31,589 bases of DNA. Origin: Sperchopsis tessellata (lineage: Eukaryota; Arthropoda; Insecta; Coleoptera; Hydrophilidae). Below, piece after piece: positions 9,677 through 20,500 of the stretch. Position 1 is the first letter of the stretch. Each line of letters starts with the position of its first letter. Below the pieces are notes generated by a model. The model ran no database searches. It was not told where the DNA came from and saw nothing but the letters and a program-made list of their open reading frames with translations. The stretch spans positions 1 through 31,589 of the forward strand of contig JAWQRN010000313.1 of NCBI GenBank assembly GCA_033557685.1, written 5' to 3'. Position numbers and translations under genes: made by a program.

Positions 9677-12600
9677 ATAACATATTCCAACATATATGGT
9701 ATTAAGGTTCTCAATGCTCTTCTAAATCTTAAATTACCATACCCTTTCATGCAGCCGTTTCATACAATATTGCAAAGCGTCATTAACCCATTCATGAAGT
9801 AAACTACAATAATTTTCATCTTTGCATAACTACTAACGGTATGCTGAGTCAGATCCTTAAACTAGCAGTGGAATGAATTTCCTGCTCTGAGAATGTAAAG
9901 CATTAATATTCGCTAGAAGGTAAACTTTCATACTCATCCAAAAGTATCACAAATATCCAAAAATTTAGAAATGCGATATTGTTGCAAGTCTCGAGATCAT
10001 CAGCCGATCTAATCCTCACCTTAACCTCAATAAATTACACAGTTTTTATCAAATCCTTTACTTAAACTTCAATAGTTCAGTGCGTAGGCTTCCACGTTGC
10101 AGGGGACATCATCAAGACATGTAGCTCTTAAAAGTGCTAATTATAGATTGCCATGTTTTTAGGCAGTTTCATTATTTGAAGATAGCTACCGGAAATTAAA
10201 ACAATAGGAGGAAATACTAGGCGGTGAAAACATAATACGTATCCGTTGCGAAGAGTATGGAATAGGTAGCAGGAGACTCGCTATTCTACTCGGTGTAGTA
10301 GGCATGAAATATCGAGAGGAGGAGTACGAGTTTCTTTTTTCGAAATTTTTATTTTAATAACTTAACGCAAATTAAAAATTCAAAGAAAAACAAATTGTAT
10401 TGGAATAATTATTGTATTGCAGTCCAAAACAAAAGCAGTTTATAAGTCAGTTCTCGTTTGTTATTGCAAAAGTCGTCTCGATCAATCCCGGAACGTGAAC
10501 AGTGTGTTCATATATGTTTTGGTCCCGAATATCGAGAAATAAAAACAAAATTTATTGGATCGAACAATTTGAGGTAAAGGACAGTTTGGAATTAGAAAAA
10601 TTGTACCCTTGAAATTGGATTGAACGCTAATTGATCTACACTATTTTGGATTCCTTCATCTTCGTGTTATTTTATTTACATAGAAGTAAATCGTTAAATT
10701 CAGTTCGTTGAATTTAATAATACTAATCCTATGAACCCATCTTAACGTTAAAGTTAGCCTTTATAATAAAGATGGAATGTACCACTTCTGGTAAGCAAGT
10801 AGCACAGTTGTCCATGCTAGTTTTGTTAAGAAACAGTTATATGGGCATAATAGATTAAAGATTACTTAATGTCCGAATTTTTACAAGGTCGATTAAGTCA
10901 TGCGTTATTTTCTTTTCAATAGTAAAAGCAATATTTACACATGAATTCGTTTTATGGGATTTCAGAAGCCAATAAACGTAATCATTATATGTTTGATTGA
11001 TCAAGGTGTATGAAATCGATTACTTTCAATATTATTGTCAAGACTTCCGTAATTACCTGGCTGGCTTTCTTTTGTGAACGTCCCTAGTATTTCCGGTGTG
11101 TCGCACTCCTTAATCTTCGATAATTGTTTTCGATTCAGAAACGTAAAATTTATATTATGGGAAAGTTTGGTATAATTATCGGTAATACTATATGTCTGTG
11201 CGCTCGATAAAATAATACTGGTGCAAATTAATGTTATTTGTTCAGAATAAACCAACAATTATCTACTAAATTGTTACAAAATGACATTTTGATGAGAAAC
11301 AGGATTTATATGTGTGCAGTATAGTATTAAGTGCTTTCAGATGTTATGCTCTGTATATTCGTAGGTGAAGTTTAAATGCCAAAAAACGATAGTTCATTTT
11401 GTTTACTTTCTTTAACGTTTTCAAAATTGGTAATTTCTCAAAAATTCCGGTTATACATGCTATGTGTTTAAAACGTGTAGTAGACATATTAAGTATATTT
11501 ACCCGATTAATATATTAGCAATCGTTAATATTAATTTGGTTTTTATCTATTTACTAATTCATTATGAATTTCATTAACAAACTATTTCGTAATATAAGAC
11601 AATGAAAATGTTTGAATAATAAAATATTAAAATAAAATTTGTTTACCAGACCAAAGGCACTATTTTATAGAAATATCAAACAAGCAGCAGTAAAAAATTA
11701 TTACATAAATTGTTAGATTAGTTTATTCAGATATCCACAAATATGAGATATATTTAATGGACAGATGCTAGATAGACGTATTCCCTGCGTTAAATCAGTC
11801 CGCAAAGTCATTCAAAATTTGAAAAACTTTGGTGTTTTCAAAACTACAACCACTGTCGAAAACAGACCAGCATATGAGAGTTAACTTTGTGGAAATGGTC
11901 GTTGAAAATGAAGAGGCTGTGGCATTGGTGACGCTTTTGGAATTTTCCATATAACGGCACATAAAATAATGCAAGCAAAATAAAAATGAAAATTCACAAA
12001 TGTAATTGGATAATTTACGCAGATCCAGTGTTTCTTTTCGTAATATTTGATCATCAAACATAATATTACGATTGTCTTTTTGGTATTGAATTATGAATAT
12101 TTTTTATAGGAGCTTGTTAATTGGTACTCTAAAAATTATGATATTGTGAAGATAGATACAAAATAGAAGAATTAATTTTGGTATAAGAAAAAAATAAATA
12201 AAACTTCCACTCAGGATCTCTGTCAACCTAAACGAGGTTTGTGACTTCTAGACCGCATGCAACATCCTATACGGGTCATACATTAAAACGGTTAATAAAT
12301 CATATCATTTGTAACTGAAATACATAATATATTTCTAAAGTGATATCGACAAAAATACAGTAATGGATGCACATTAATAATTAACTAGACAAAATATTTA
12401 TCTGTTATATATAGTGGGTCAATTTTATCGGCAAATATAAAATTTCAGTATTTGTACTAAACTATTTTTACACAATGTAAATTTTAAGTATTGAAGAAAA
12501 TGAACAAACAGACTCATAAATACATCTATTACAAAAACATAAAATAAAAATTCCTAACATTTAAGAGAATATATATGACTAGGACTATGGGCAATAGGTA

Positions 12601-12885
12601 TTAGAATTAGAATTATTTCAAATATGTATTACAATATGTATAAAATATAACGTTGTTCTTCCAGTTTAAAAATTTCAGTATAGTATAATACTGATTTTGT
12701 TCCCCAAAATGGTGGTTCTGCAGTATAACATAAAATCACAAAGACTGTTATTTCTTTTAAAATAAATCATAGTTCTGTACATTTTCCTATAATTTATATG
12801 ATTCTTTCTCTATACGTTGGGTAATAATCAATAATGTCTGAATAAAATGCTCTATCAAATTACTTTTCAATTTAAACTAGACAAA
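9677..12885. other. Long AT-rich stretch without recognised genes
   Basis: Frames at 11001-11258 (-) and 11795-12061 (-) have no recognisable motif. On the plus strand, 11770-11870 reads SVRKVIQNLKNFGVFKTTTT, which faintly recalls a Tc1-type DNA-binding segment but is too short and degraded to call. No structured repeats seen. Confidence 0.5.
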
Positions 12886-12894
12886 GCCACCTCG

Positions 12895-12906
12895 TTAGCT
12901 CAGTGG
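12895..12906 (+). promoter_or_regulatory. Pol III box A of the SINE
   Basis: TTAGCTCAGTGG matches the box A consensus TRGCNNAGYNG, about 31 bp upstream of box B. Confidence 0.85.
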
Positions 12907-12937
12907 TTAAGTACTATGCTACTAAGTGTGAGGTCTC

Positions 12938-12950
12938 GGGATCGAGACCC
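12938..12950 (+). promoter_or_regulatory. Pol III box B of the SINE
   Basis: GGGATCGAGACCC matches the box B consensus GGTTCGANNCC with one difference. Confidence 0.85.
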
Positions 12951-13460
12951 AGAGGCGCCTGGCCTTTTGTGATTAGGGAAATGTCTTTTTGGTGCTCCTT
13001 TCCGGGAGGGACTTACAACTGTGGGTCCCGTGTATTGTACGTAAAAAATACCACGTGCACGTAAAAGAACCTAATCCCAGTTGTAACACTGGATGCTGTA
13101 AATTTTCCAGGTATGGGAGCCTAATCCCTGGCGTCGGTGATTGGCCATAGTAGCGGAAATAGGCCGACGTTAATTAAACAAGCAAACAACAGACTTAGAC
13201 AATTAAATTGGGGTCCTAGGAAGTGCCACACAGACACAAACAGACATCATTCCAAAAATGGTCAAATCGTATTCAAAGAATTTCAAAAGTATAAATTCAC
13301 TGAAATCTGGAAGTTGTTTTTTTATGATTACTATATTTTCACTTACAGCAGTCTATGTGTGGAGAAAGTAAAAATATGTTACACCAAATAACTCTACGCA
13401 CCAAAGGAAATATCATAGCTATATCACACAACAGCCACGAACTGCAGCTAAATTTCGATC

Positions 13461-14003
13461 AATGTGGGAATCAGTGGTAACGATTATGTTAACCAACTTG
13501 CACTTAAAGCGATCACTGACCTATTAATACACGTTAAGTTTCATTACTTGGAACACCTTCAAAAAGCAAGGAAATAACTCTTGCAGTCTTGGCAATAATT
13601 TTGGACAGACTTTAGATCTATAAAAGACGTCACTTATGGGACTCGATCTCAAGCATACAAACAAAATCATGTTTTTATATTCTTTAATATACTACAGGGA
13701 ATTCTTCTCTACATTATTTCACATAAGATCTAATTCCTGTCGTTTCCCTGAGCACCTTCATCGACTAGGAGTAAATGACTCACCCTTATGCCATTGTGCC
13801 ATAATAATATCATTTTCGAATCAACAAAAATTAAAATTTCCTCTCCTTTAGAAATAAATAATCTTCTAGCTTTTGACAAAATTAATACTAATCATATATT
13901 AAATAAATTTATCAAGTCTATCAAATTGATAAAACTTAGGCAACCTAATCTAAAAATATATAGAAACAACAGCACTAACTGGCAAAATAAAAAGCTAAAA
14001 TAA
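13461..14003 (+). pseudogene. Non-LTR retrotransposon 3' end: RNase H tail and C-terminal domain
   Basis: Two frames give the end of a LINE ORF2. From 13461, NVGISGNDYVNQLALKAITD matches the last block of the RNase H domain (GIxGNExAD, where a Asp is normally catalytic; here D of GND and N replacing the usual D). After stops and frameshifts, the frame from 13636 gives SNSCRFPEHLHRLGVNDSPL and CHC, the cysteine-containing C-terminal motif of I/R1/Jockey-type LINEs (HxxFxxYLHxxGLxxSPxCxC). The overlapping frame from 13788 to a stop near 14003 continues the tail (IIFESTKIKI, then LLAFDKINT). The RT and endonuclease parts are missing, as expected from 5' truncation, and stops make it non-functional. 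The exact clade is uncertain. Confidence 0.72.
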
Positions 14004-14074
14004 GAAATTAATATCAAAATTTTGCATTCTAATGCTAACATGCTGGAGACACATTTTAAGGAGATTGTATTTAT

Positions 14075-14240
14075 AAAGATACATATGTTTAGAGAGTTTA
14101 CATCTCTAATAAGTGCCGGTGTTTCGTCCACTGTTGAAAGAGATATTTTCAAAGCAAGTTATTTTACTTCAACGAATGAAGTCAATACACTGATCCAGAC
14201 TCGGCCGGATCATGCTTATATAGGCAAGGAGAGGAATGCA
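14075..14240 (-). repeat. PLE 3' terminal module in its native place
   Basis: The minus strand carries the blocks CTTCATTCGTTGAAGTAA, CTTTGAAAATATCTCTTTC, AACAGTGGACGAAACACCGG and CACTTATTAGAGATG. They correspond one to one to the modules at 5038-5171 and 30525-30681. Here the module follows the endonuclease of copy B. The GTGGACGAAAC part resembles the 3' side of a hammerhead ribozyme core, which is known to occur in PLE termini. The 86-codon frames on both strands over 13892-14282 are shadows. Confidence 0.78.
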
Positions 14241-14620
14241 TTACGCTGGAACAGTTCCATACGGTTGGTTGCTATCGAGTGAAGAAGGAGAGAAATGAGT
14301 CAGGGGGAGGATCCAAACGATGGGAAGTTGGAAACCATCGTCCCTGTTAATATTGCTGGGGCGACTATGACCCTCAATGCCAATTCTAAATTTTCTGGGA
14401 AACGAAAGAGGCTCCCGAGCCAACACTTAAGTATCTTGGAATATGTTTCATGATGATGCTAACGGCTGATTGATTCATATGACTAAGACGAGAACAGCGT
14501 CCGAACTCCTTTAAACGAGAAGCAATCGTACGCTTAGCTTCTTCGATATAGACCTTACCACAGGTACAAGGGACCTGAAAACCCTATTCGCTTTACAACG
14601 GGATGTTATATTTTGAAGAA
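14240..14620 (-). pseudogene. PLE GIY-YIG endonuclease domain (copy B)
   Basis: On the minus strand the frame starting near 14605 reads GFQVPCTCGKVYIEEAKRTI, then ASRLKEFGRCSRLSHMNQSA. This is the PLE GIY-YIG start with VPCxCGKVYIGET; the glycine of YIG is Glu here, probably a loss. The conserved basic residue of the SRLKE segment remains. After a frameshift the frame 14426-14241 gives RKFRIGIEGHSRPSNINRDD followed by GFQLPIVW, the conserved end of the domain (EAIEI...NINRDDGxxLSxxW). The domain is complete in layout but broken by frameshifts. It differs from copy A in the cysteine pattern. Confidence 0.82.
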
Positions 14621-14662
14621 GGGAGAATGTGCGATAACTTTTGGATTGGGAAAAATACTGTT

Positions 14663-15290
14663 TTAATGTAAAATGACGAATGGTATATAAGCTGTTGCTT
14701 TCACCTCACTAGTATTTTTGACAGCTATATGTGGATTCTTGAAACGTCTTGTTGATGACAAATTATTTACATTGGATAAAAACGCATCGGTGATTGTAAG
14801 CAACTCCTGGGAAAGTAAAGTTGTGTCGTACAACTTTAAAGCTCGGTGTGCGAGATATTTAATCACAGACTTTTTCTGCCAGGGGTGATAATGTGACAAT
14901 GCCTGCAAATACTTCTTGGTATGGGTGGGCTTACGATGAACGGAATGAATAAGTGATCTACGTCTCAATAATACATCTGAAAAAGGAAGGGAGTTTGAAG
15001 AATCAATCTTCATCGTAAAACGAATATTGGGATTGTTGAGAGTTAATGCGATTGAAAAATGCATTTTGTGACTCACGTCCCAACGACCATATAACAAACG
15101 ATTGATCCACGAATCGGAAACATTATTTGAGCTTTATATCGGAACACAATAATGCCAATTGTTCAAATGCCTCCTTAAAAATATTGGCAACAACGAGAAG
15201 CAACGGTGAAGCTATAGCAGCTCCAGATGTTTGTTCGTAGAAATGTTCCCTAATCGGAAATATGTGGACTTCAGACAAAAATTTTCCGAT
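14663..15290 (-). pseudogene. PLE reverse transcriptase, C-terminal half
   Basis: From about 15245 the minus strand reads FYEQTSGAAIASPLLLVVAN, the canonical PLE EQTxGxxxxSPLxPxVANIF block, then FRFVDQSFVIW in place of FVDDTFVIW. The second aspartate of the catalytic pair is thus Gln. A stop separates KLK from CFRFVD. A frameshift near 15030 leads into the 144-codon open frame 15097-14663: NIRFTMKIDSSNSLPFSDVL, then HSVHRKPTHTKKYLQALSHY and HPWQKKSVIKYLAHRAL, the thumb region with the diagnostic YRKPTHTxxYL motif. It lies directly upstream of the endonuclease domain on the same strand. The N-terminal palm is missing. Confidence 0.88.
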
Positions 15291-18200
15291 TTAGAGACCA
15301 TTAGTGTGGTCGTGAAAGTTTACGTACATAATTAAAACATATTTCCTATTAACAATCCTTACAAATAGGTTAGTTAAATGTTAAATGTTTTTAACATTTT
15401 CTTACGAAACACAAAGTTTTGGTAGATATTGAAAAATCTATTTCGGTTTTGTGAATTTTACTCCATACTTTTACCTTTCCATTATATATTCACTTGGTAG
15501 GCAATTAATAAAAAAATAGTTTAGCATTTTATTATTTTTCTTGGAGAGAACCAATATAATTGTATGTGTAGTGAAACTTTTATAATTTTTAGGTGGAAGC
15601 TGGTAGCCTCTCTAAGAAAGCATAGCCAGTGTTTTGGAGAAACACTTTAGATTAAAATAGTGCACGTCATTTAGCTTCAAAATATTATAAACATCGTTAC
15701 CTTAAATATTTAAATTGATAGTAGAGGTGTTTTCTATATTACAGGGAATCGTCAATAAATTATAAGCACTGTTCACTGCATACATAAAATCTCCATAAAA
15801 TACATTAAATTGCTCAATAGCAGCAAAAGCTACATATCCAATGTCTCACTTGGTAAAAATGAAGTATATAAAGTACAATTAACTGCATTCTACCATTTAT
15901 TCAAAAACAATAAAATTCCACCATTATCTTTAATTGTGATCGCTAAAAATTGTTTACTATTCATTACGAGACACAGCTTTTTGCCAATTATCCGGCTGCT
16001 AGTAAAGTATGCAGGTGGAACGAGATCACAGACAGGCGATATTGTGTCTATAGACCTAGATCTCACGGAACAATAAGGCAAAGAACTGTTTGCATAGCTA
16101 TTTTCAACACCACAAATTATGTTACGATTTTTGTTTACCTAAGAAAATGTTAATGTAGACCAAGATAAAAAGCTAGTTATTAAACTTATCAATAACAGTG
16201 GTTACACTAAAATGGTTGACTTTATGTAATCGAAATTGTTATATTAGTAAGCAATATAAGTATATCCTGGAATTTGCAAAAAAGGTATACTATTACTATA
16301 TCGAGTGATCATGAAATCTGCAGATCTTATTCTAGTGCTGTTGATGAGTATTTACACTACTGAACATCCATAGCACCTGCAATAGAACTTACTAGACCAA
16401 GGATCCCGACGCTCGCGTCTCGTACCGTTCAGAGTTGCCTCTTGATATATAGATATCTCGAGAAGCGATAATATAAGAAACCAGTCCCACTATGGATACA
16501 GAAGCGTGCAATATTCGGACGATTAATATACTCCCTAAAGTTATACAGTTTTATAATTTATTATTTTGTTAATGTAAACTACGTATTTTAGGATACATAT
16601 ACTTTAAATTAGTTGAATTGTAGATTGTGAATGTTTAAAATCATTACAATATTTTTAGATACTCTTAAAACAAAATTACTACACAACCTCACGTCTTACA
16701 AAATCAGACCACACATATTTATTAAAGTTACTCGACTTTTATAATAATCCTTTTTTAATCAGAACCCTAATTTTGTTTGATATCTCTGTTCTTAAATATT
16801 AATAAACAACCGTTTGTTCACTTATATTATCTTTTCCATTTACTTTGTTAAACATATTCCTTAGGTCCGTTATATTTTCCTTCCAACGTCTTAATACTTT
16901 GTGCACCAAATTTTGAAACATTTCTTAGGAAAGATATATAATTGTTTTTAGTATCTTTCTTTTGATAAAAAATCCTAGAAATTAGAAAAATGTATTTTTA
17001 AAAATGGTGAATTAGTGATTTTGTAGTAAATAAATTATTACAATTAGAAAGAAAAATAAAAACTAAGATACTAGACCGTTGAAAAACATATAAAATATAT
17101 TACAATTATGGTAGGAAATGTTAGAAAAATTTAGTGCTTACCGCGAAAAACGTTACAAAAAATGCACTGATCCTTTTATGATTATGGAAAAAGCTATATG
17201 TTGGTCGTTTTTTAGTAATGAAGAATTATAATTTATTTAAAAAAAAATTGGTCCACAGACAGAATACAGTATTTGCGGTCTCTTACCAGCGAAATTGAGA
17301 TCAATATTGAAATGGATGCTGAAAATAAATTACTTGAAACAAGAATATGTAAGAATATATGTTTTCGACCATGTGTGTTCTGAAACCGGAACTATAGACG
17401 TTCCGTTAGCCGTTTGCTAGAAATGCCGAAACCTCTTGATGAGAAAATTTTATTTGGATTAAAAATGTGCCAACTAAAACAGATAATATCCACTGAAGAC
17501 AAAACGTAAAATGCAGTTCGGGTCAAAAGAGAATACTTTCGCTAACATTTTTGGTTTTAGTTCTATGATCTTTCGGGTTTAGGTATAGTTATACAAGTAC
17601 CCACTTCTATATTAACTTTTCTAAATTATTACAAAGTGTATATAAATGTCAAGTACATTTCAAAACACACAAATTAAAAAGTTAAACATAGGTATATTAA
17701 CAAATATAGGAATAAGCCGGAATACAGTGCATACCGTGTTTCTGTTAATAAAATGTCATCAGCACTGCTCTGATAGTAATTAGCTGTACCAAATCGTACG
17801 ATATATAATTTAATTTCTTTGTTTTTTCAAATTCCAACCTAATGCACCGAAAATAAAGTGATACAACTAATTTCATTACCTGTTTATGGTAAGGTTTCAT
17901 TAACTCCCTGTTTTGTAGATTCCGGGTGATTTTTTCATATTTATAGCCCGGTATTTTAGCTAGTTTGGGATTCTTTGATCCTTTTTCAAACCAGTCTAGG
18001 AGTTCAAGATCACTCCCTACACGATAAATTAAAGTTGCGGAAAGTTACCGCTCATCCAAGAGATTTAATTACTTGTATTTTTTTATAATAATTGAGATGT
18101 TTTATTGTATCTTGTGTGAGATACAGACCCATGTTTACAAACAATTACTTCCAGATAATATGCAAGAAATCCTCTCATCATAGTCAACAGAAAATGTTTT

Positions 18201-19899
18201 CTGATCGTAGTTAGATATTCCAATGAATCAACAGAAATCTAAACTGGCCACTGATCAGAATATCTAATTAAAGCAATAAAAAGTCCAGACCATGTACACA
18301 CTATAAAGTTCATTTGAAGATAGTTAAATCGTTTCGATTATTACTGTTTAATGCAGTCCTCGTCTAGGGCGACCATATTGTAGCAAATATAATGGGCAAT
18401 CCGTACCATGAAATCTTTTCCTGTGACGCCTTGATAGTTCAACACGCACTGCATTTTCAATAGAATTCACGCCATGTCTGCAATTAGAAACTGAAAATGT
18501 TTAGCGTAATTATTGATAACATCTCCTTGAGCATTTTACAATTGTTAAAGTTGTGTATTATTGATTTTTGTGAAGTCATTTTAACATGCATGAGTTATCA
18601 ATGAAACTAAACTTCGATAATGCAGTACTTTCAAATAAAAATTCATGACTGAATTCTCATAAACAATGTTGTCTATAACAGTATTCTAAATTACCAGCAA
18701 ACAAGATGAAAATTGATTGGATATACAAGGTCGACCCATCTCCTGGGGAAATTTTGTATATTGACACATATCACGTACTAGATGGTCTTAATATGGTGTT
18801 CCAATACTATTATTATTCCGAAGATTAAGCAGTTGCCATTGGATTAGATGTATAATTCTGTAATTTACATTTTATTATTTAATAAAAAAACGAAAATTTT
18901 TAAATCTGCATGATAGAATGAAAATCGAAAAAAGTATATTTTGTCGAACGAACGTGGAAGTTAAAAAAAATTACTTCACTAAAATTAAAAGTTGTTTAAG
19001 GTTTCATACTGAATATACCTGCTTTGCATACAGTTCCCCGCGCTGTATATTTTAGGCACTAATTTCTTTTGTAATATATAAAAAATTAATAAATGTTTTG
19101 AAATCGAAATTTACAACAGAATGAACAACACATATTCTAAGATTATAAAATTTCTTAAGAAAACAGATACACAACTACAGATTCACTAAATGCTCATACA
19201 CTTAGTTCCTCCAAAAATGTCTTTTTTTTACTTAAGTTATAAAATACAAGTTACGATCAGAATAAAAAAAAAAACAAGACGACAGTTCGTAAGAAGAGAG
19301 AGTTAGCATGTATGCAATTACGGGCACTTTCGTGTCACGCAGGTTCTTCAAGACCAGCGCGCAGCGGCAGAAATCTGGGTATACTATGTTGTTATATTGT
19401 AAAATATTATAATTACGTGAAAAGTCTGGAATTACTACTTGACTGTTTTCTAAATACATGACGAACAGATATCAGTTTGATGCAGTGCAACTCTGATGTA
19501 GTTATTCTTCTTTAAAATAAAAAATATTTAACACACTGATATTTCGTTCTTTATTTGATGAGTTTTAAATAATCAATTTCTGAAACAACAAATTGTTTTA
19601 ATATTGTTAACATAAAATCGACAATGCAATTTATCTGGAAGAAGCCAACAGCAAAAAGGTAGTGGGGGCACTGGGAACAACCGTATATATCAACAAAGTA
19701 ACTCCATCCAAGAGAACCGAAGCCCATTCATCGGTTTGAAATTATCCTAAACTTTCTTGTAACAAACGGAATTCATCCTTCTACCTGCTTGTCATATATT
19801 TAGAATGACCTTACGCAGTGCCAAAGATTAACCAACTTCGAAGACTGCCGACCTTTGATGCATTTACATGTAATTTTAATTGAATTGATTAGCTAATAT
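15291..19899. other. Long AT-rich stretch, no gene recognised
   Basis: No family motif was found on either strand. Overlapping frames of 63-88 codons lie at 15810-16153 on both strands, around a slightly GC-richer patch, but resemble nothing I know. A 40-codon ATG frame at 18706-18828 (MKIDWIYKVDPSPGEILYID...) and the 75-codon frame at 19232-19459 (-) are equally unassigned. At 15590-15640 there is a vague likeness to the PLE terminal module, too weak to annotate. Confidence 0.5.
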
Positions 19900-20500
19900 A
19901 ACTACCAAATTGCTTTTTTTTGTTTCAATTCAGATTGATTTTGTATTATCATCTGAAATGGCTTCAGATTAGTCTTTGGAAGTCCACCCCAGAAGATAAT
20001 TGTATAGTCTATAATGGACCGAATCAATGCCTAAATTACCTTCGGTTAACGAATAACCACTACATCTGCAATCGTTTGAACTTGTGCAGCATTACACGCA
20101 GTATGCTCGTTTTTACTGACATAAGTTTCACACTACATATTTAGGGCCAGATATGTTCCCAGAGTTTGTTTATATCAAAAAAGGCACTTTACCACTTCGA
20201 TATTTTATACAGTTGTTGCTAAATGAAGCAAACACATACATTTTGTTATCTCCCAATTGTTACTAAATCAGTAAAACATGTTTGCAAAGTCGATCTTGAC
20301 TTATCTCTCAAAGCAAAGCCAAAAAGTTATGAATAATATTAGTCCCAGAACGTTTCTTTAGCGACACGAAACTTAACAATCTCTCCTGTAAGTAAATAAT
20401 TCCATAATAAATTAAACGCCATTTCTCTGACTCCATATGTCTCCATTTTGTCCAGCAATAGAATCTACGCACTTTTTAATTTTTTTCACATAACGTTTTT
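19900..20500 (-). pseudogene. LINE reverse transcriptase remnant (Jockey/CR1-like)
   Basis: Near 20466 the minus strand opens with LLLDKMETYGVREMAFNLLW, then NYLLTGEIVKFRVAKE. This matches the RT segment that follows the first catalytic Asp in Jockey/R1/CR1-type LINEs (LLxKLxxYGIRGxxxxWFxSYLxxR). After a degraded interval, nearer 20030, a different frame reads ALIRSIIDYTIIFWGGLPKT followed by NLKPFQMI. This is the C-terminal motif YxSLIxSIIxYGIIFWGG. The FADD box should lie between the two and is not visible, so an internal deletion is likely. Stops in every frame show it is dead. The plus-strand frame 19920-20144 is a shadow. Confidence 0.68.

Larger units (their letters stand above)
12886..13192 (+). 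mobile_element. tRNA-derived SINE
   Basis: A tRNA-like head carries both internal Pol III promoter boxes and a T-arm hairpin (GGTCTC-GGGATC-GAGACC). The anticodon-loop position reads CTACTAA, so a serine tRNA ancestor is possible. A tRNA-unrelated body follows (TTCCGGGAGGGACTTACAAC, CCACGTGCACGTAAAAG, TCCAGGTATGGGAGCCTA, AGCGGAAATAGGCCGACGTT) and ends in an A-rich TTAATTAAACAAGCAAACAAC tail. Imperfect duplications flank it: ACTAGACAA (12876-12884) and ACTTAGACAA (13193-13202). At about 307 bp it looks full length. It would depend on a partner LINE for mobility; the LINE tail that follows at 13.46 kb is not shown to be that partner. Confidence 0.85.
14070..15290 (-). mobile_element. Penelope-like element copy B, 5'-truncated
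   Basis: Read on the minus strand, this holds in order the C-terminal half of the RT (15290-14663), the GIY-YIG endonuclease (about 14620-14300) and a terminal module (about 14240-14075). It is the most complete PLE here, and it shows that the terminal module found alone elsewhere in the window lies 3' of a PLE endonuclease. Several stops and frameshifts make it inactive. The distal end (below about 14090) is more degraded than in the 5-kb and 30-kb modules, and I could not define a target duplication. Confidence 0.85.

Noticed and set aside
12886..12960. Functional tRNA gene
   Set aside because: Box A and box B are good, but the acceptor stem does not close and a SINE body follows directly.
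14022..14282. 86-codon open frame on the plus strand
   Set aside because: It is antisense to the PLE terminal module and endonuclease end; its similarity to the 5-kb frame reflects the shared repeat.
15590..15640. Weak likeness to the PLE terminal module (GGTGGAAGCTGGTAGCC...)
   Set aside because: Only scattered matches by eye, without the diagnostic CGAAAC block.
16311..16373. 21-codon frame MKSADLILVLLMSIYTTEHP, resembling a signal peptide
   Set aside because: Too short, immediately stopped, and hydrophobic runs are common by chance in AT-rich DNA.
18706..18828. 40-codon ATG frame, MKIDWIYKVDPSPGEILYID...
   Set aside because: No family resemblance, no splice or transcript evidence, and a length expected by chance.
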